64,000 bases of DNA from an uncultured Paraprevotella sp. (GTDB lineage Bacteria; Bacteroidota; Bacteroidia; Bacteroidales; Bacteroidaceae): the NCBI GenBank assembly GCA_910586505.1, contig CAJUGV010000008.1, forward strand, positions 1 to 64,000. Direction: 5' to 3'. A model generated the notes under the pieces. That model did no database searches. It had not been told where the DNA came from and saw only the letters and a program-made list of their open reading frames with translations. The translations under genes and the position numbers were made by a program. Shown in pieces: positions 17,925 through 26,270 of the stretch. Positions within the stretch are counted from its first letter, which is position 1. Each line of letters opens with the position of its first letter.

Positions 17925-18079
17925 ATCTTAATAGATTTATAGTATTGTTGATACAAAGGAATACATTATTTTTGATTAATGTGTATTCCTGCATAACTTT
18001 TTGCCGTTTTTTTTGGTCCGGTAAGCGAAAACAGCCATATTTGTAATAGAGAAACAACAAAACGCTAAAAAAAACTCTT
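17925..18079. promoter_or_regulatory. Divergent regulatory region with inverted repeat between receptor operon and EEP gene
   Basis: A 9-bp perfect inverted repeat, AGGAATACA (17957-17965) and TGTATTCCT (17982-17990), with a 16-nt spacer lies between the divergent starts. A plus-strand -7 box TATTTTTG (17967-17974) falls inside the spacer. This geometry would let one dimeric regulator control both directions. On the minus strand it is also about 33 nt before the receptor start, so it could instead form an RNA hairpin. Confidence 0.5.
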
Positions 18080-19126
18080 ATGAAACGATTGTTTATAGTA
18101 GTGGGGCTGTGTGCCGTGTTGCTCACGGCGGTGTCGGCTCAGGAGAAGAAGTTCGGAATGTATGCAGTCGGATTCTACAATCAGGAGAATCTGTTCGATA
18201 CCATTCATGACGAAGGGAAGAATGATTATGAATATCTGCCGGACGGGGCGATGAAGTGGAACGGGATGAAGTATTTTGCCAAGTTGAAAAACATGGCTTC
18301 GGTATTGGCTGAGATGGGCCGGGACAAACTGCCGAATGCGGGGGCTGCCGTGATCGGAGTATCCGAGGTGGAAAACAGCCGGGTGATGGCTGATCTGGTG
18401 GAACAACCCCCGTTGAAAGAAAGAGGAATGCAGTTTGTGCATATCGAAGGACCGGACAAGCGGGGAGTGGATTGTGCATTGATATACAACCCTCGTTTCT
18501 TTACGCCTGAAAAGTCGTTTCTTCAACCTTATATATATGAAGAGGAGAATAGCGAGTATGCCACGCGCGGTTTTCTGACCGTACAGGGTAAGATGGCTGG
18601 TGATGATGTTACCTTTATTGTGTGTCACTGGCCCAGCCGTGCGGCCGTGTCTTATTATCGTGAGCTGGGCGGGCGGCAAGTACGGGCTTTGAAGGACAGT
18701 ATCTGTGCGGCGAATCCTGACATGAAAGTGTTTATCATGGGAGATATGAACGACGATCCTTTCGATCCGAGCATGGCGAAGGCGCTGGGCGCCAAAAGGG
18801 ACATAAGGAAAGTAGGCAAGTCGGACTTGTATAATCCGTGGTGGAACGTATTGAAAAAAGAAGGACGGGGGACATTGATGTACGACGGGAAGTGGAATCT
18901 TTTCGACCAGATTGTGATGACTCCCAATTTGTTGGATGCGGAGGGTAAAAAGGATTACTCCAGCCTGAAGTATTTTAAACATGAGATATTCTCACGCAAC
19001 TACTTGTTTCAGGATGAGGGGCGTTATAAGGGTAATACCAAGCGGACGCATGCCGGCGGCGTATGGTTGAACGGATACAGCGACCATTTGCCTGTGGTGG
19101 TGTATTTGGTGAAAGAGATAAAATGA
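18080..19126 (+). CDS. Secreted endonuclease/exonuclease/phosphatase family protein
   Basis: A 348-residue protein with a signal peptide cleaved near VSA-Q (residue 20). It carries the complete EEP-fold set: 'FYNQENLFDT' (metal-site Asn/Glu), 'GVSEVEN', 'HWPSR', 'GDMNDDPFD' (catalytic Asp/Asn), 'NLFDQIVM' and the terminal 'YSDHLPV' catalytic His. Such enzymes hydrolyse phosphodiester bonds of nucleic acids or phospho-compounds; the substrate is not certain. It is divergent from the TonB receptor operon, sharing its intergenic region. With the NucA-type nuclease it would give an endo-plus-exo digestion pair. Confidence 0.88.
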   Translation: MKRLFIVVGLCAVLLTAVSAQEKKFGMYAVGFYNQENLFDTIHDEGKNDYEYLPDGAMKWNGMKYFAKLKNMASVLAEMGRDKLPNAGAAVIGVSEVENSRVMADLVEQPPLKERGMQFVHIEGPDKRGVDCALIYNPRFFTPEKSFLQPYIYEEENSEYATRGFLTVQGKMAGDDVTFIVCHWPSRAAVSYYRELGGRQVRALKDSICAANPDMKVFIMGDMNDDPFDPSMAKALGAKRDIRKVGKSDLYNPWWNVLKKEGRGTLMYDGKWNLFDQIVMTPNLLDAEGKKDYSSLKYFKHEIFSRNYLFQDEGRYKGNTKRTHAGGVWLNGYSDHLPVVVYLVKEIK

Positions 19127-19138
19127 TGCGTAAGTGCT

Positions 19139-19180
19139 TCCCCCGACACAATAAAATGTGTTCCGGGGGATTTTTTTGTG
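19139..19180 (+). terminator. Terminator after the EEP gene
   Basis: The stem TCCCCCGacaca..tgtgttCCGGGGGA (about 19139-19170) has a small bulge and is followed by seven T residues. Confidence 0.85.
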
Positions 19181-19222
19181 ATAAAAGATATAGGTAAGGA
19201 CCCAAGTTTGAAGATTTTTGTC

Positions 19223-19230
19223 TATCTTTG
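19223..19230 (+). promoter_or_regulatory. -7 box of the aldolase gene
   Basis: TATCTTTG is a perfect match to the Bacteroidales -7 consensus, about 50 nt before the aldolase start. No convincing -33 box is seen at standard spacing. Confidence 0.6.
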
Positions 19231-19280
19231 CCTTGCCGAAATTGTGCGAAACAAATTGTTTTTATTTTAATAATAAAGTT

Positions 19281-20279
19281 ATGGTTAATTACAAAGACTT
19301 AGGCTTGGTGAACACCAGAGAGATGTTCAAGAAAGCCATTAATGGCGGTTATGCCATCCCTGCTTTCAACTTCAACAACATGGAGCAGATGCAGGCTATC
19401 ATTCAAGCAGCCGTAGAGACTAAGTCTCCGGTTATCCTTCAGGTGTCCAAGGGTGCCCGTCAGTATGCCAACGCTACATTGTTGCGCTATATGGCCCAGG
19501 GTGCTGTGGAATACGCAAAGGAATTGGGCTGCGCAGAGCCTCAGATTGTATTGCACCTTGACCATGGTGATTCTTTTGAAACCTGCAAGAGTTGTATCGA
19601 CTCAGGTTTCTCTTCGGTGATGATCGACGGTTCTCATCTTCCTTATGACGAGAATGTGGCATTGACGAAGAAAGTGGTTGAATATGCTCATCAGTTCGAC
19701 GTAACGGTTGAAGGTGAATTGGGCGTATTGGCCGGAGTAGAGGATGACGTAGTGGCTGAACATCACACTTATACCCGTCCGGAAGAAGTGGTAGACTTCG
19801 TAACCAAGACCGGTTGTGACTCTTTGGCTATCTCTATCGGTACTTCTCACGGAGCGTACAAGTTCAAACCCGAACAGTGTCATCTTGACCCGGCTACGGG
19901 CCGTTTGGTTCCTCCTCCTTTGGCATTCGATGTGTTGGACGGTGTGATGAAAGAGCTTCCGGGCTTCCCCATTGTATTGCACGGTTCTTCGTCAGTACCT
20001 CAGGAAGAAGTCGATACCATCAATAAGTTCGGTGGTAAGTTGGATGCAGCTATCGGTATTCCTGAAGACGAACTGCGTAAGGCTGCCAAGAGCGCCGTTT
20101 GCAAGATTAACATCGACTCGGATTCCCGTTTGGCTATGACGGCTGCCGTTCGTAAAGTCTTTGTTGAGAAGCCGGCAGAGTTTGATCCCCGTAAGTATTT
20201 GGGTCCGGCTCGCGACAGCATGAAGAAGATGTACGAGCACAAGATTATCAATGTGCTGGGTTCTGACAACAAGTTGTAA
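19281..20279 (+). CDS. fba: Class II fructose-bisphosphate aldolase
   Basis: A 332-residue cytosolic zinc enzyme interconverting fructose 1,6-bisphosphate with dihydroxyacetone phosphate and glyceraldehyde 3-phosphate. The zinc and catalytic blocks are intact: 'LHLDHGDSFE', 'EGELGVLAGVEDD', 'SIGTSHGAYKF' and 'VLHGSSSV'. I start at the ATG at 19281 (MVNYKDLGLVNTREMF) rather than an in-frame upstream codon at 19218, because the latter lies before the -7 box TATCTTTG at 19223. The frequent use of a few preferred codons fits a highly expressed gene. It is monocistronic, with a terminator directly after. Confidence 0.97.
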   Translation: MVNYKDLGLVNTREMFKKAINGGYAIPAFNFNNMEQMQAIIQAAVETKSPVILQVSKGARQYANATLLRYMAQGAVEYAKELGCAEPQIVLHLDHGDSFETCKSCIDSGFSSVMIDGSHLPYDENVALTKKVVEYAHQFDVTVEGELGVLAGVEDDVVAEHHTYTRPEEVVDFVTKTGCDSLAISIGTSHGAYKFKPEQCHLDPATGRLVPPPLAFDVLDGVMKELPGFPIVLHGSSSVPQEEVDTINKFGGKLDAAIGIPEDELRKAAKSAVCKINIDSDSRLAMTAAVRKVFVEKPAEFDPRKYLGPARDSMKKMYEHKIINVLGSDNKL

Positions 20280-20307
20280 TCATTCTTCGGAAACGATAAT
20301 AGAAAAT

Positions 20308-20340
20308 AAAGGGCTGCTTTCGGGCAGCCCTTTATTTTTT
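20308..20340. terminator. Bidirectional terminator between fba and the DUF4831 gene
   Basis: The arms AAAGGGCTGC (20308-20317) and GCAGCCCTTT (20324-20333) form a perfect 10-bp stem followed by a T run on the plus strand. The minus-strand side is also T-rich, so it serves the convergent DUF4831 gene as well. Confidence 0.85.
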
Positions 20341-20367
20341 CGAATAATATGTAACTTGTTTTTTTCG

Positions 20368-21447
20368 TCAGTCTTCTGTGTTGTTGTCCGTCAGTCGGCG
20401 GATCGCGCCATTAACGGAATGAAAGGTGACTTGTGTGGTGGTTTTTTTGTCGAAGAGCACGTTGCTGAGTATTTCCACGTTGCCGAACTGCCCCATGGCG
20501 TATTCACCCTTGCAATATTCTTTATTGTTGTTAAACACGCTGACGGTTACGCGTTCCGGTACATTGTAGAACACTCCTTCTTCCATCTTGCCTTTTTTCT
20601 TGTCCGCCTTTTCATCCACCACAGGTTGAGGCAGCGTGTTCATACTTTTCAGGGATATATAGACCGGTTCGCCGGACAAGTCGTCATTGTCCACTACGCC
20701 CAGTTTTTCGGAAAAACGGAATAGTGTCATCCGGTCGGTGAACTCTGTGGGCGTAAGCTCCATGGTGAACACCTCGGTGCTCGTATCTACCGTTCCCTTG
20801 AATAGTTGGGTAAGTGCCGTTTCCTGCATGGCCAGTTGTTCGAGCATAAGCTTGAGCTGCGCGCCGTCTTTGGGCATATTGTCGGCTTCTCCCTTGATCA
20901 GGGCGGCACGGCTTTCCCTTATATCGTAGATCTCTTCCGCGGTCAGCTCGGCTATTTTGGCGTTGCTTCCGGCCGAAAGGATTTCCTGATTCATGAAGTC
21001 TCTCGGGTTGAGATGTTGGGGGGCATCGCTTCCTTTCGGGATTGCCGGCAGTTTTTCTTCCTGTCCTTCTGTGTTGATGGAAAGCAGGATGCCGTCGGTA
21101 GTAAGATCCACCAGCGGAGCTACGGTTCTTTTCTTAAGCACGATGCTGTATGCTTTTTGTGGATCCGGAATACCAAATGGAGCCACTTCAATACTTTTGA
21201 TGCTCCACTTCGTCCACTTTTCAGGATTCACTTGAGTTAAACGGAGATAGCGGTCGGCATATTTGCAGAATTCTCCGGGAGTATATACTTGCTTTTCTGC
21301 AACGACAACAAAACGGAGGGCTGTACGGGGCAGATAGTAGGTGACACCCTCGACCGTGGCACCAGGTACGTACGGGCTTACATCGGTTTGTGCGGTTGCG
21401 CCGGTCGCGCAGAGTGCCAGTCCGCATAACAGGGTTCTTGCTTTCAT
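20368..21447 (-). CDS. DUF4831 family exported protein
   Basis: A 359-residue protein with a signal peptide cleaved near ATA-Q (residue 19). The mature start 'YVPGATVEGVTYYLPRTALRFVV' followed by 'YTPGEFCKYADRYL' matches the DUF4831 family of Bacteroidales. No catalytic motif is visible and the function is unknown. It lies 13 nt downstream of the NAD(P)HX repair gene and is very likely co-transcribed with it. A functional link between the two is not evident. Confidence 0.8.
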   Translation of the reverse strand: MKARTLLCGLALCATGATAQTDVSPYVPGATVEGVTYYLPRTALRFVVVAEKQVYTPGEFCKYADRYLRLTQVNPEKWTKWSIKSIEVAPFGIPDPQKAYSIVLKKRTVAPLVDLTTDGILLSINTEGQEEKLPAIPKGSDAPQHLNPRDFMNQEILSAGSNAKIAELTAEEIYDIRESRAALIKGEADNMPKDGAQLKLMLEQLAMQETALTQLFKGTVDTSTEVFTMELTPTEFTDRMTLFRFSEKLGVVDNDDLSGEPVYISLKSMNTLPQPVVDEKADKKKGKMEEGVFYNVPERVTVSVFNNNKEYCKGEYAMGQFGNVEILSNVLFDKKTTTQVTFHSVNGAIRRLTDNNTED

Positions 21448-21460
21448 ATATGATATTCTT

Positions 21461-22978
21461 TTATTTATGTTCCTTAAGTTTTTTGAAAGCTTTGGGAAGG
21501 GAGTTGATCATGTCGCTTGCCGTCATGCTTTCCTCGCCCCATCTTTCGCATGCGATGTCGCCTGCCATTCCGTGAAGGTATGTCCCCAGGCGGCAGGCTT
21601 CGCCGGCTGTATATCCCCGTGCCAATAATGCGGTGAGGATACCGGTCAGCACGTCACCGCTTCCGGCAGTGGCCATTCCCGGATTGCCGGTAGGATTGAT
21701 AATGACTCGTCCGGTGGGAGTGCATATCATGCTGTTATGCCCTTTCACTATGACGTAAAGTTGCATCTTGATCGACAGTTCGCGTGCCTTTGTCATGCGG
21801 TCATAGCTGTCTGAGCATGTTCCCACAAGATTTTCGAGTTCCTTGGGATGCGGGGTCAGGATGCTGTCCTGCGGGATTTCCGTGATCCATTCGGGATGGT
21901 TGCCCAGGATATTGAGTGCATCGGCATCGAGCACCATTTCTCCCGGGTGGTTACGGATAAATGTATGCAGTGCTTCGGCGGTTTCCTCGTGTGTCCCCAA
22001 ACCCGGACCGATGGCCAACGCTCCGTATTCGTATGTACAGACAGCTTTTGAAACGCGGAAATCGGACAAGTCGTGGCTGAGTACTGCTTCGGGCACGCTA
22101 CATTGCAGAATATTGTTATTCATGTCCGGTGTGTGGATGGTAAGTTTTCCTACTCCGCTTCTCAGGCATGCTTTGGCAGCGAGAATGGTAGCGCCTCCCA
22201 TGCCGTATTGTCCGCTTACGAGCAGTGCGTGTCCCATGCTTCCCTTATGGGCAAACGGGTCACGTGGTCTGAGCATATTCTCCACCTCGTTTTGCTCTGT
22301 GACCGTGATACTGCTTTCGATGGCAGCCATGCCTTCGGCCGAAAGACCGATATCGAGAGTCTTTACTTCGCCGATGTAAGGCTGGTTTTCTCCAAAGAAG
22401 AAAGCCAGTTTGGGACTTTGCATGGTGAGTGTCAGGTCGGCACGTATGATACCCGACGGAGTATTATGTGTGTTGTCCTCGCTCATCAGGCCCGAAGGGA
22501 TGTCTATACTTACGACTTGGGCCGTGCTTGCGTTGATTCGTTTCACCAGACCTGCATAGCCTCCGTCCAAAGGCTTGTTCAGTCCTGTGCCGAACAAACC
22601 GTCGATGATGACGTCGTTGTCGGTGATTTCCGGAAAAGAGAACTGTGAGGAGATTTCCGTGAATTGCAGTCCCTTCAGGTGTTCCAGTTTTTGTTTGTTG
22701 GCAAGACAGTCGTTGGATAGCCGCCCTGTGATGTTGAACAGGTAAGTATGTACCGTATATCCGGCAAGGCAGAGCAGCCTTGATGCGGCCAGCGCATCGC
22801 CCCCGTTGTTGCCGGGGCCGGCAAAGACAATGAAGCGGGTGGCTGTTGTCCAGCGTCTCTTGAGCTCTTCTGTGATCGCTGTTGCCGCACGTTCCATCAG
22901 TCCGGCCGATGATATCGGCTCGTGTTCAATGGTATATTTGTCTAATTCTTTAAACTGGCTCGCAGTGAATATTTTCAT
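21461..22978 (-). CDS. nnr: Bifunctional NAD(P)H-hydrate epimerase / ADP-dependent dehydratase
   Basis: A 505-residue cytosolic repair enzyme that restores hydrated NADH and NADPH. The N-terminal epimerase domain (about 1-215) carries 'GPGNNGGDALAA' and 'VIIDGLFGTGLN'. The C-terminal dehydratase (about 225-500) has the ribokinase-like 'ALAIGPGLGTHEET', 'LDADALNIL', 'LTPHPKELENL' and the ATP-site 'GNPGMATAGSGDVLTG'. The fusion order is the usual bacterial one and the length is normal. It is first in a two-gene minus-strand unit with the DUF4831 gene and divergent from hpt. Confidence 0.96.
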   Translation of the reverse strand: MKIFTASQFKELDKYTIEHEPISSAGLMERAATAITEELKRRWTTATRFIVFAGPGNNGGDALAASRLLCLAGYTVHTYLFNITGRLSNDCLANKQKLEHLKGLQFTEISSQFSFPEITDNDVIIDGLFGTGLNKPLDGGYAGLVKRINASTAQVVSIDIPSGLMSEDNTHNTPSGIIRADLTLTMQSPKLAFFFGENQPYIGEVKTLDIGLSAEGMAAIESSITVTEQNEVENMLRPRDPFAHKGSMGHALLVSGQYGMGGATILAAKACLRSGVGKLTIHTPDMNNNILQCSVPEAVLSHDLSDFRVSKAVCTYEYGALAIGPGLGTHEETAEALHTFIRNHPGEMVLDADALNILGNHPEWITEIPQDSILTPHPKELENLVGTCSDSYDRMTKARELSIKMQLYVIVKGHNSMICTPTGRVIINPTGNPGMATAGSGDVLTGILTALLARGYTAGEACRLGTYLHGMAGDIACERWGEESMTASDMINSLPKAFKKLKEHK

Positions 22979-23023
22979 AACAAATTAAACTTCGATTTCT
23001 TTCGTACTTCTCTTGGTTTGCAC

Positions 23024-23031
23024 TATCTTTG
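23024..23031 (+). promoter_or_regulatory. -7 box for the hpt-adk-obgE-pgeF genes
   Basis: TATCTTTG, a perfect -7 match, lies 20 nt before the hpt start. No good -33 box is found at the normal spacing. Confidence 0.6.
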
Positions 23032-23051
23032 CACAAAATTAGCAAAAAGAT

Positions 23052-23588
23052 ATGGAAACACTTCAGATAAAAGATAAAAAATTTGCCGTGTCGATACCGG
23101 AAACCGAGATTCTAAAGCAGGTGAAACGAGTGGCCGGAGAAATCAATCGCGATATGGCCGGGACGGAACCCGTCTTTCTGGCCATTCTGAACGGATCTTT
23201 TATCTTTGCTGCCGATTTGATGCGGGAGATAGAACTTCCTTCGCAAATATCGTTTGTCAAGTTGGCTTCCTATGCCGGAACGGCATCGACGGGAAAGGTA
23301 TGCGAGATGATAGGGCTGAATGTAGACATTGCCGGTCGTGACGTCGTGATTGTGGAGGATATCATAGACTCCGGACTGACGATGAAATATGTCACGGAGA
23401 TGCTGGCGAAGAAGAATCCCCGTTCGGTCTCCATCTGTACCCTGCTGCTTAAACCCGATAACCTGAAAGTGGAATTGGACATACCGTACAAGTGTTTCTC
23501 CATTCCCAATGATTTCATTCTGGGCTACGGGCTGGACTACGACGGTTTCGGGCGTAATACACGTGATATTTATACGGTGATGGAGTAG
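23052..23588 (+). CDS. hpt: Hypoxanthine phosphoribosyltransferase
   Basis: A 178-residue cytosolic purine-salvage enzyme joining hypoxanthine or guanine to PRPP. The PRPP-binding loop VVIVEDIIDSGLTM is intact (about residues 96-109) and the early 'AILNGSFIFAADL' and late 'FILGYGLDYDGFGRN' segments are typical. It heads a plus-strand series with adk (81 nt gap), obgE (5 nt gap), pgeF and an M23 peptidase. The adk-obgE part is clearly an operon; whether hpt is joined to it is likely but not proven. Confidence 0.95.
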   Translation: METLQIKDKKFAVSIPETEILKQVKRVAGEINRDMAGTEPVFLAILNGSFIFAADLMREIELPSQISFVKLASYAGTASTGKVCEMIGLNVDIAGRDVVIVEDIIDSGLTMKYVTEMLAKKNPRSVSICTLLLKPDNLKVELDIPYKCFSIPNDFILGYGLDYDGFGRNTRDIYTVME

Positions 23589-23669
23589 GCTGCGGGTTTG
23601 TGGGAAGGCAACGGAGGACATGTATAAACAAACAACACAATATACAAGGACAAACTTAAAGACAAACAG

Positions 23670-24245
23670 ATGAAAAATATTATTATTTTCGGTGCTCCCG
23701 GATCGGGCAAGGGTACTTATAGTGATGAAATTGTAGCCAAATACGGAATGGGGCATATTTCGACCGGTGACGTGTTGCGCGGTGAGATAAAAAACGGTAC
23801 GGAACTGGGTAATATAGCCAAGGGATATATCGATAACGGTCAGCTTATTCCCGATGAATTGATGGTGGATATTCTGGCCAAGACCTATGATGCGCAGGTG
23901 CAGGGCAAGGGGGTGATCTTCGACGGTTTTCCGCGTACCATTGCACAGGCCGAAGCTTTGAAACAGATGCTTGCCGAACGTAATCACGACATGGGAATGA
24001 TGATAGAGCTGGTGGTGGACGAAGAAACTCTGATGGCCCGCTTGCTGAACCGTGCGGTGGAGCAGGGACGTGCGGATGATAATGAGGAAACCATCCGCAA
24101 GCGTTTCGAGGTGTATCATAATCAGACTGCGCCTTTGGCCGAATGGTTTGGTAAGGAAGGGATGCGTCGTACTTTCACATGGAAGGGCTCGAAAGAGCAG
24201 ATGCTGGCAGAGATCTTTGCTGCGATAGACGCTGAAAACAAATAA
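23670..24245 (+). CDS. adk: Adenylate kinase
   Basis: A 191-residue enzyme converting ATP plus AMP to two ADP. The P-loop GAPGSGKGT (residues 8-16), the AMP-site block 'HISTGDVLRGEI', 'FDGFPRTIAQAEAL' and 'RADDNEETIRKR' are all intact. It has the short LID with no zinc cysteines, usual in Bacteroidetes. It ends 5 nt before obgE, so the two are translationally close. Confidence 0.97.
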   Translation: MKNIIIFGAPGSGKGTYSDEIVAKYGMGHISTGDVLRGEIKNGTELGNIAKGYIDNGQLIPDELMVDILAKTYDAQVQGKGVIFDGFPRTIAQAEALKQMLAERNHDMGMMIELVVDEETLMARLLNRAVEQGRADDNEETIRKRFEVYHNQTAPLAEWFGKEGMRRTFTWKGSKEQMLAEIFAAIDAENK

Positions 24246-24250
24246 AATAT

Positions 24251-25423
24251 ATGGCAGAATCCAATTTTGTAGATTATGTGAAGATTTATTGCCGTTCCGG
24301 AAAAGGCGGACGCGGCTCGGCGCACATGAGACGCGCCAAGTACGTGCCTAATGGTGGACCGGACGGTGGAAACGGTGGCCGCGGGGGAAATATATACCTC
24401 CGCGGTAACCGTAATTACTGGACGTTGCTTCACTTACGTTATGATCGTCATATCTTTGCCGGTCATGGAGGTAACGGTTCCAAGGCGCGTTCGTCGGGTA
24501 AGGACGGAGAGGATAAATATATCGACGTGCCGTGCGGAACGGTGGTCTACAATGCCGAGACCGGTGAGTATATCTGCGATGTGACCGAGGACGGACAGGT
24601 AGTACTGCTTCTTAAAGGCGGACGCGGAGGACTGGGTAACTGGAACTTCAAGACGGCCACCAATCAGGCGCCGCGTTATGCGCAGCCCGGAGAGCCGATG
24701 CGGGAACTCATGGTGATCATGGAGTTGAAGTTGCTGGCCGACGTGGGCTTGGTGGGTTTCCCGAATGCTGGAAAATCCACACTGTTGAGCGCTGTTTCTT
24801 CTGCACGTCCCAAGATAGCCAATTATCCTTTCACTACGCTTGAGCCGAGTCTGGGTATCGTGTCCTATCGCGATAATCAGTCGTTTGTTATGGCCGATAT
24901 TCCCGGTATCATCGAGGGGGCCAGCGAGGGAAAGGGGCTCGGATTGCGTTTCCTGCGCCATATAGAGCGTAACTCGCTGTTGCTGTTCATGGTGCCCGGC
25001 GATACGGAGGACATCCGGAAAGAATATGAGATACTGCTTAATGAGCTGGCCACCTTTAATCCCGAGATGCTTGACAAACAACGGGTGCTGGCCGTGACGA
25101 AAAGCGATCTGCTGGATGACGAACTCATTCGGATGCTGTCGGAAGAACTGCCCGATGTGCCCCATGTGTTCATCTCATCGGTTACGGGGGCAGGAATAGC
25201 GGAATTAAAAGACCTGCTCTGGAAAGAACTGAACAGTGAGAGCAATAAGTTGCAGGCCATTACCGACCAGACCAAGATCGTACATAAGAACAAGGATCTG
25301 AGTTTTCTGCAGAACGAGCTGAAAGCCATGGGCGAGGATGATGAAATTCAGTTTGTGGACGAGGAGGATGTCGAGGACCTTGACGACTTTGAATATGAAG
25401 AAGACTGGGAGGACGAACCTTAA
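24251..25423 (+). CDS. obgE: GTPase Obg
   Basis: A 390-residue ribosome-associated GTPase. The N-terminal glycine-rich OBG domain (about 5-158) includes 'GGPDGGNGGRGGNIYLRG'. The G domain has P-loop GFPNAGKST (about 170), G3 'DIPGIIEGASEGKGLG' and G4 'TKSD'. The C-terminus is strongly acidic (about 350-390, many Glu and Asp), a common but variable extension. It sits between adk and pgeF in one operon and acts in late 50S assembly and growth control by family knowledge. Confidence 0.97.
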   Translation: MAESNFVDYVKIYCRSGKGGRGSAHMRRAKYVPNGGPDGGNGGRGGNIYLRGNRNYWTLLHLRYDRHIFAGHGGNGSKARSSGKDGEDKYIDVPCGTVVYNAETGEYICDVTEDGQVVLLLKGGRGGLGNWNFKTATNQAPRYAQPGEPMRELMVIMELKLLADVGLVGFPNAGKSTLLSAVSSARPKIANYPFTTLEPSLGIVSYRDNQSFVMADIPGIIEGASEGKGLGLRFLRHIERNSLLLFMVPGDTEDIRKEYEILLNELATFNPEMLDKQRVLAVTKSDLLDDELIRMLSEELPDVPHVFISSVTGAGIAELKDLLWKELNSESNKLQAITDQTKIVHKNKDLSFLQNELKAMGEDDEIQFVDEEDVEDLDDFEYEEDWEDEP

Positions 25424-25438
25424 ACGCCGTATCGGAAT

Positions 25439-26266
25439 ATGTACAGTCCGGAGTTGCTGACATACGATCTCGGGCCGGATGTCTGTGCTTTCAGCACCGG
25501 GCGGAACGGAGGATACGGCAAAGGAGCTTATTCGTCATTCAATGCCAATGCTTTTTGCGGAGACGATGAAGGGGCGGTGCGGAAAAACCGTGAGTTGCTG
25601 TGCGGCACTTTGGGGCTGGATGTGCCCCGTTTGATCATACCTCATCAGATACATCGGGCTGAGGTCCGGTGTATTGATGAGGCTTTTTTTATGCGGACGG
25701 ACGAGGAGAGGACTGCATTGCTGGAAGGTGTGGATGCAGTCATGACAGATCTGCCGCATACCTGTGTTTCGGTGTCCACTGCCGATTGCATACCTGTATT
25801 GATTTATGATGAGGCCCATCATGCGGTGGCGGCCGTACATGCCGGATGGAGGGGGACGGTGTTGCGCGTGACCCAGGCGGTGCTCAGGGCTATGTCCGAG
25901 GTCTACGGCACTCGTCCGGCAGAGGTGAAAGCCGTCATCGGTCCCGGTATTTCGTTTGCCGCTTTTGAGGTGGGCGACGAGGTCTATGAAGAGTTTTATG
26001 CGGCCGGATTTCCGATGGATAAGTTGGCGGGGCGTTATCCGGCGAGAAGACCCGACAATGTTCCGGTAGAAAAGTGGCATATAGATTTATGGCAGGCTAA
26101 CAGAGGCTTGCTTGAGGAAGCCGGCGTGCCTTCGTGCCGTATAAGGTTGGCGGGTATCTGTACTTATTCCGTTCCCGACCGATTCTTTTCGGCCCGTCGT
26201 TTGGGTGTCCGGTCGGGGCGCATACTGAACGGCATATTTCTGAAAGACTCATTGAAAAACAGATAG
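25439..26266 (+). CDS. pgeF: Peptidoglycan editing factor PgeF / multicopper-laccase-domain (YfiH) protein
   Basis: A 275-residue cytosolic zinc protein of the YfiH/DUF152 family. The metal ligands are visible in 'HQIHRAEV', 'STADCIPVLIYDEAHHAVAAVHAGWRGT' and 'VIGPGISFAAFEV'. In Escherichia coli PgeF removes wrongly incorporated serine from peptidoglycan precursors. The same family has also been credited with purine nucleoside phosphorylase or adenosine deaminase activity. The start at 25439 lies 15 nt after obgE. Only 4 nt separate it from the M23 peptidase, giving a plausible cell-wall pair. Confidence 0.93.
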   Translation: MYSPELLTYDLGPDVCAFSTGRNGGYGKGAYSSFNANAFCGDDEGAVRKNRELLCGTLGLDVPRLIIPHQIHRAEVRCIDEAFFMRTDEERTALLEGVDAVMTDLPHTCVSVSTADCIPVLIYDEAHHAVAAVHAGWRGTVLRVTQAVLRAMSEVYGTRPAEVKAVIGPGISFAAFEVGDEVYEEFYAAGFPMDKLAGRYPARRPDNVPVEKWHIDLWQANRGLLEEAGVPSCRIRLAGICTYSVPDRFFSARRLGVRSGRILNGIFLKDSLKNR

Positions 26267-26270
26267 AATC

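Noticed and set aside
18065..18982. A 305-codon minus-strand frame opposite the EEP gene
   Set aside because: The EEP protein has all catalytic motifs; the antisense product is low-complexity His/Arg-rich.
23112..24119. A 335-codon minus-strand frame opposite hpt and adk
   Set aside because: Both plus-strand genes are complete housekeeping enzymes.
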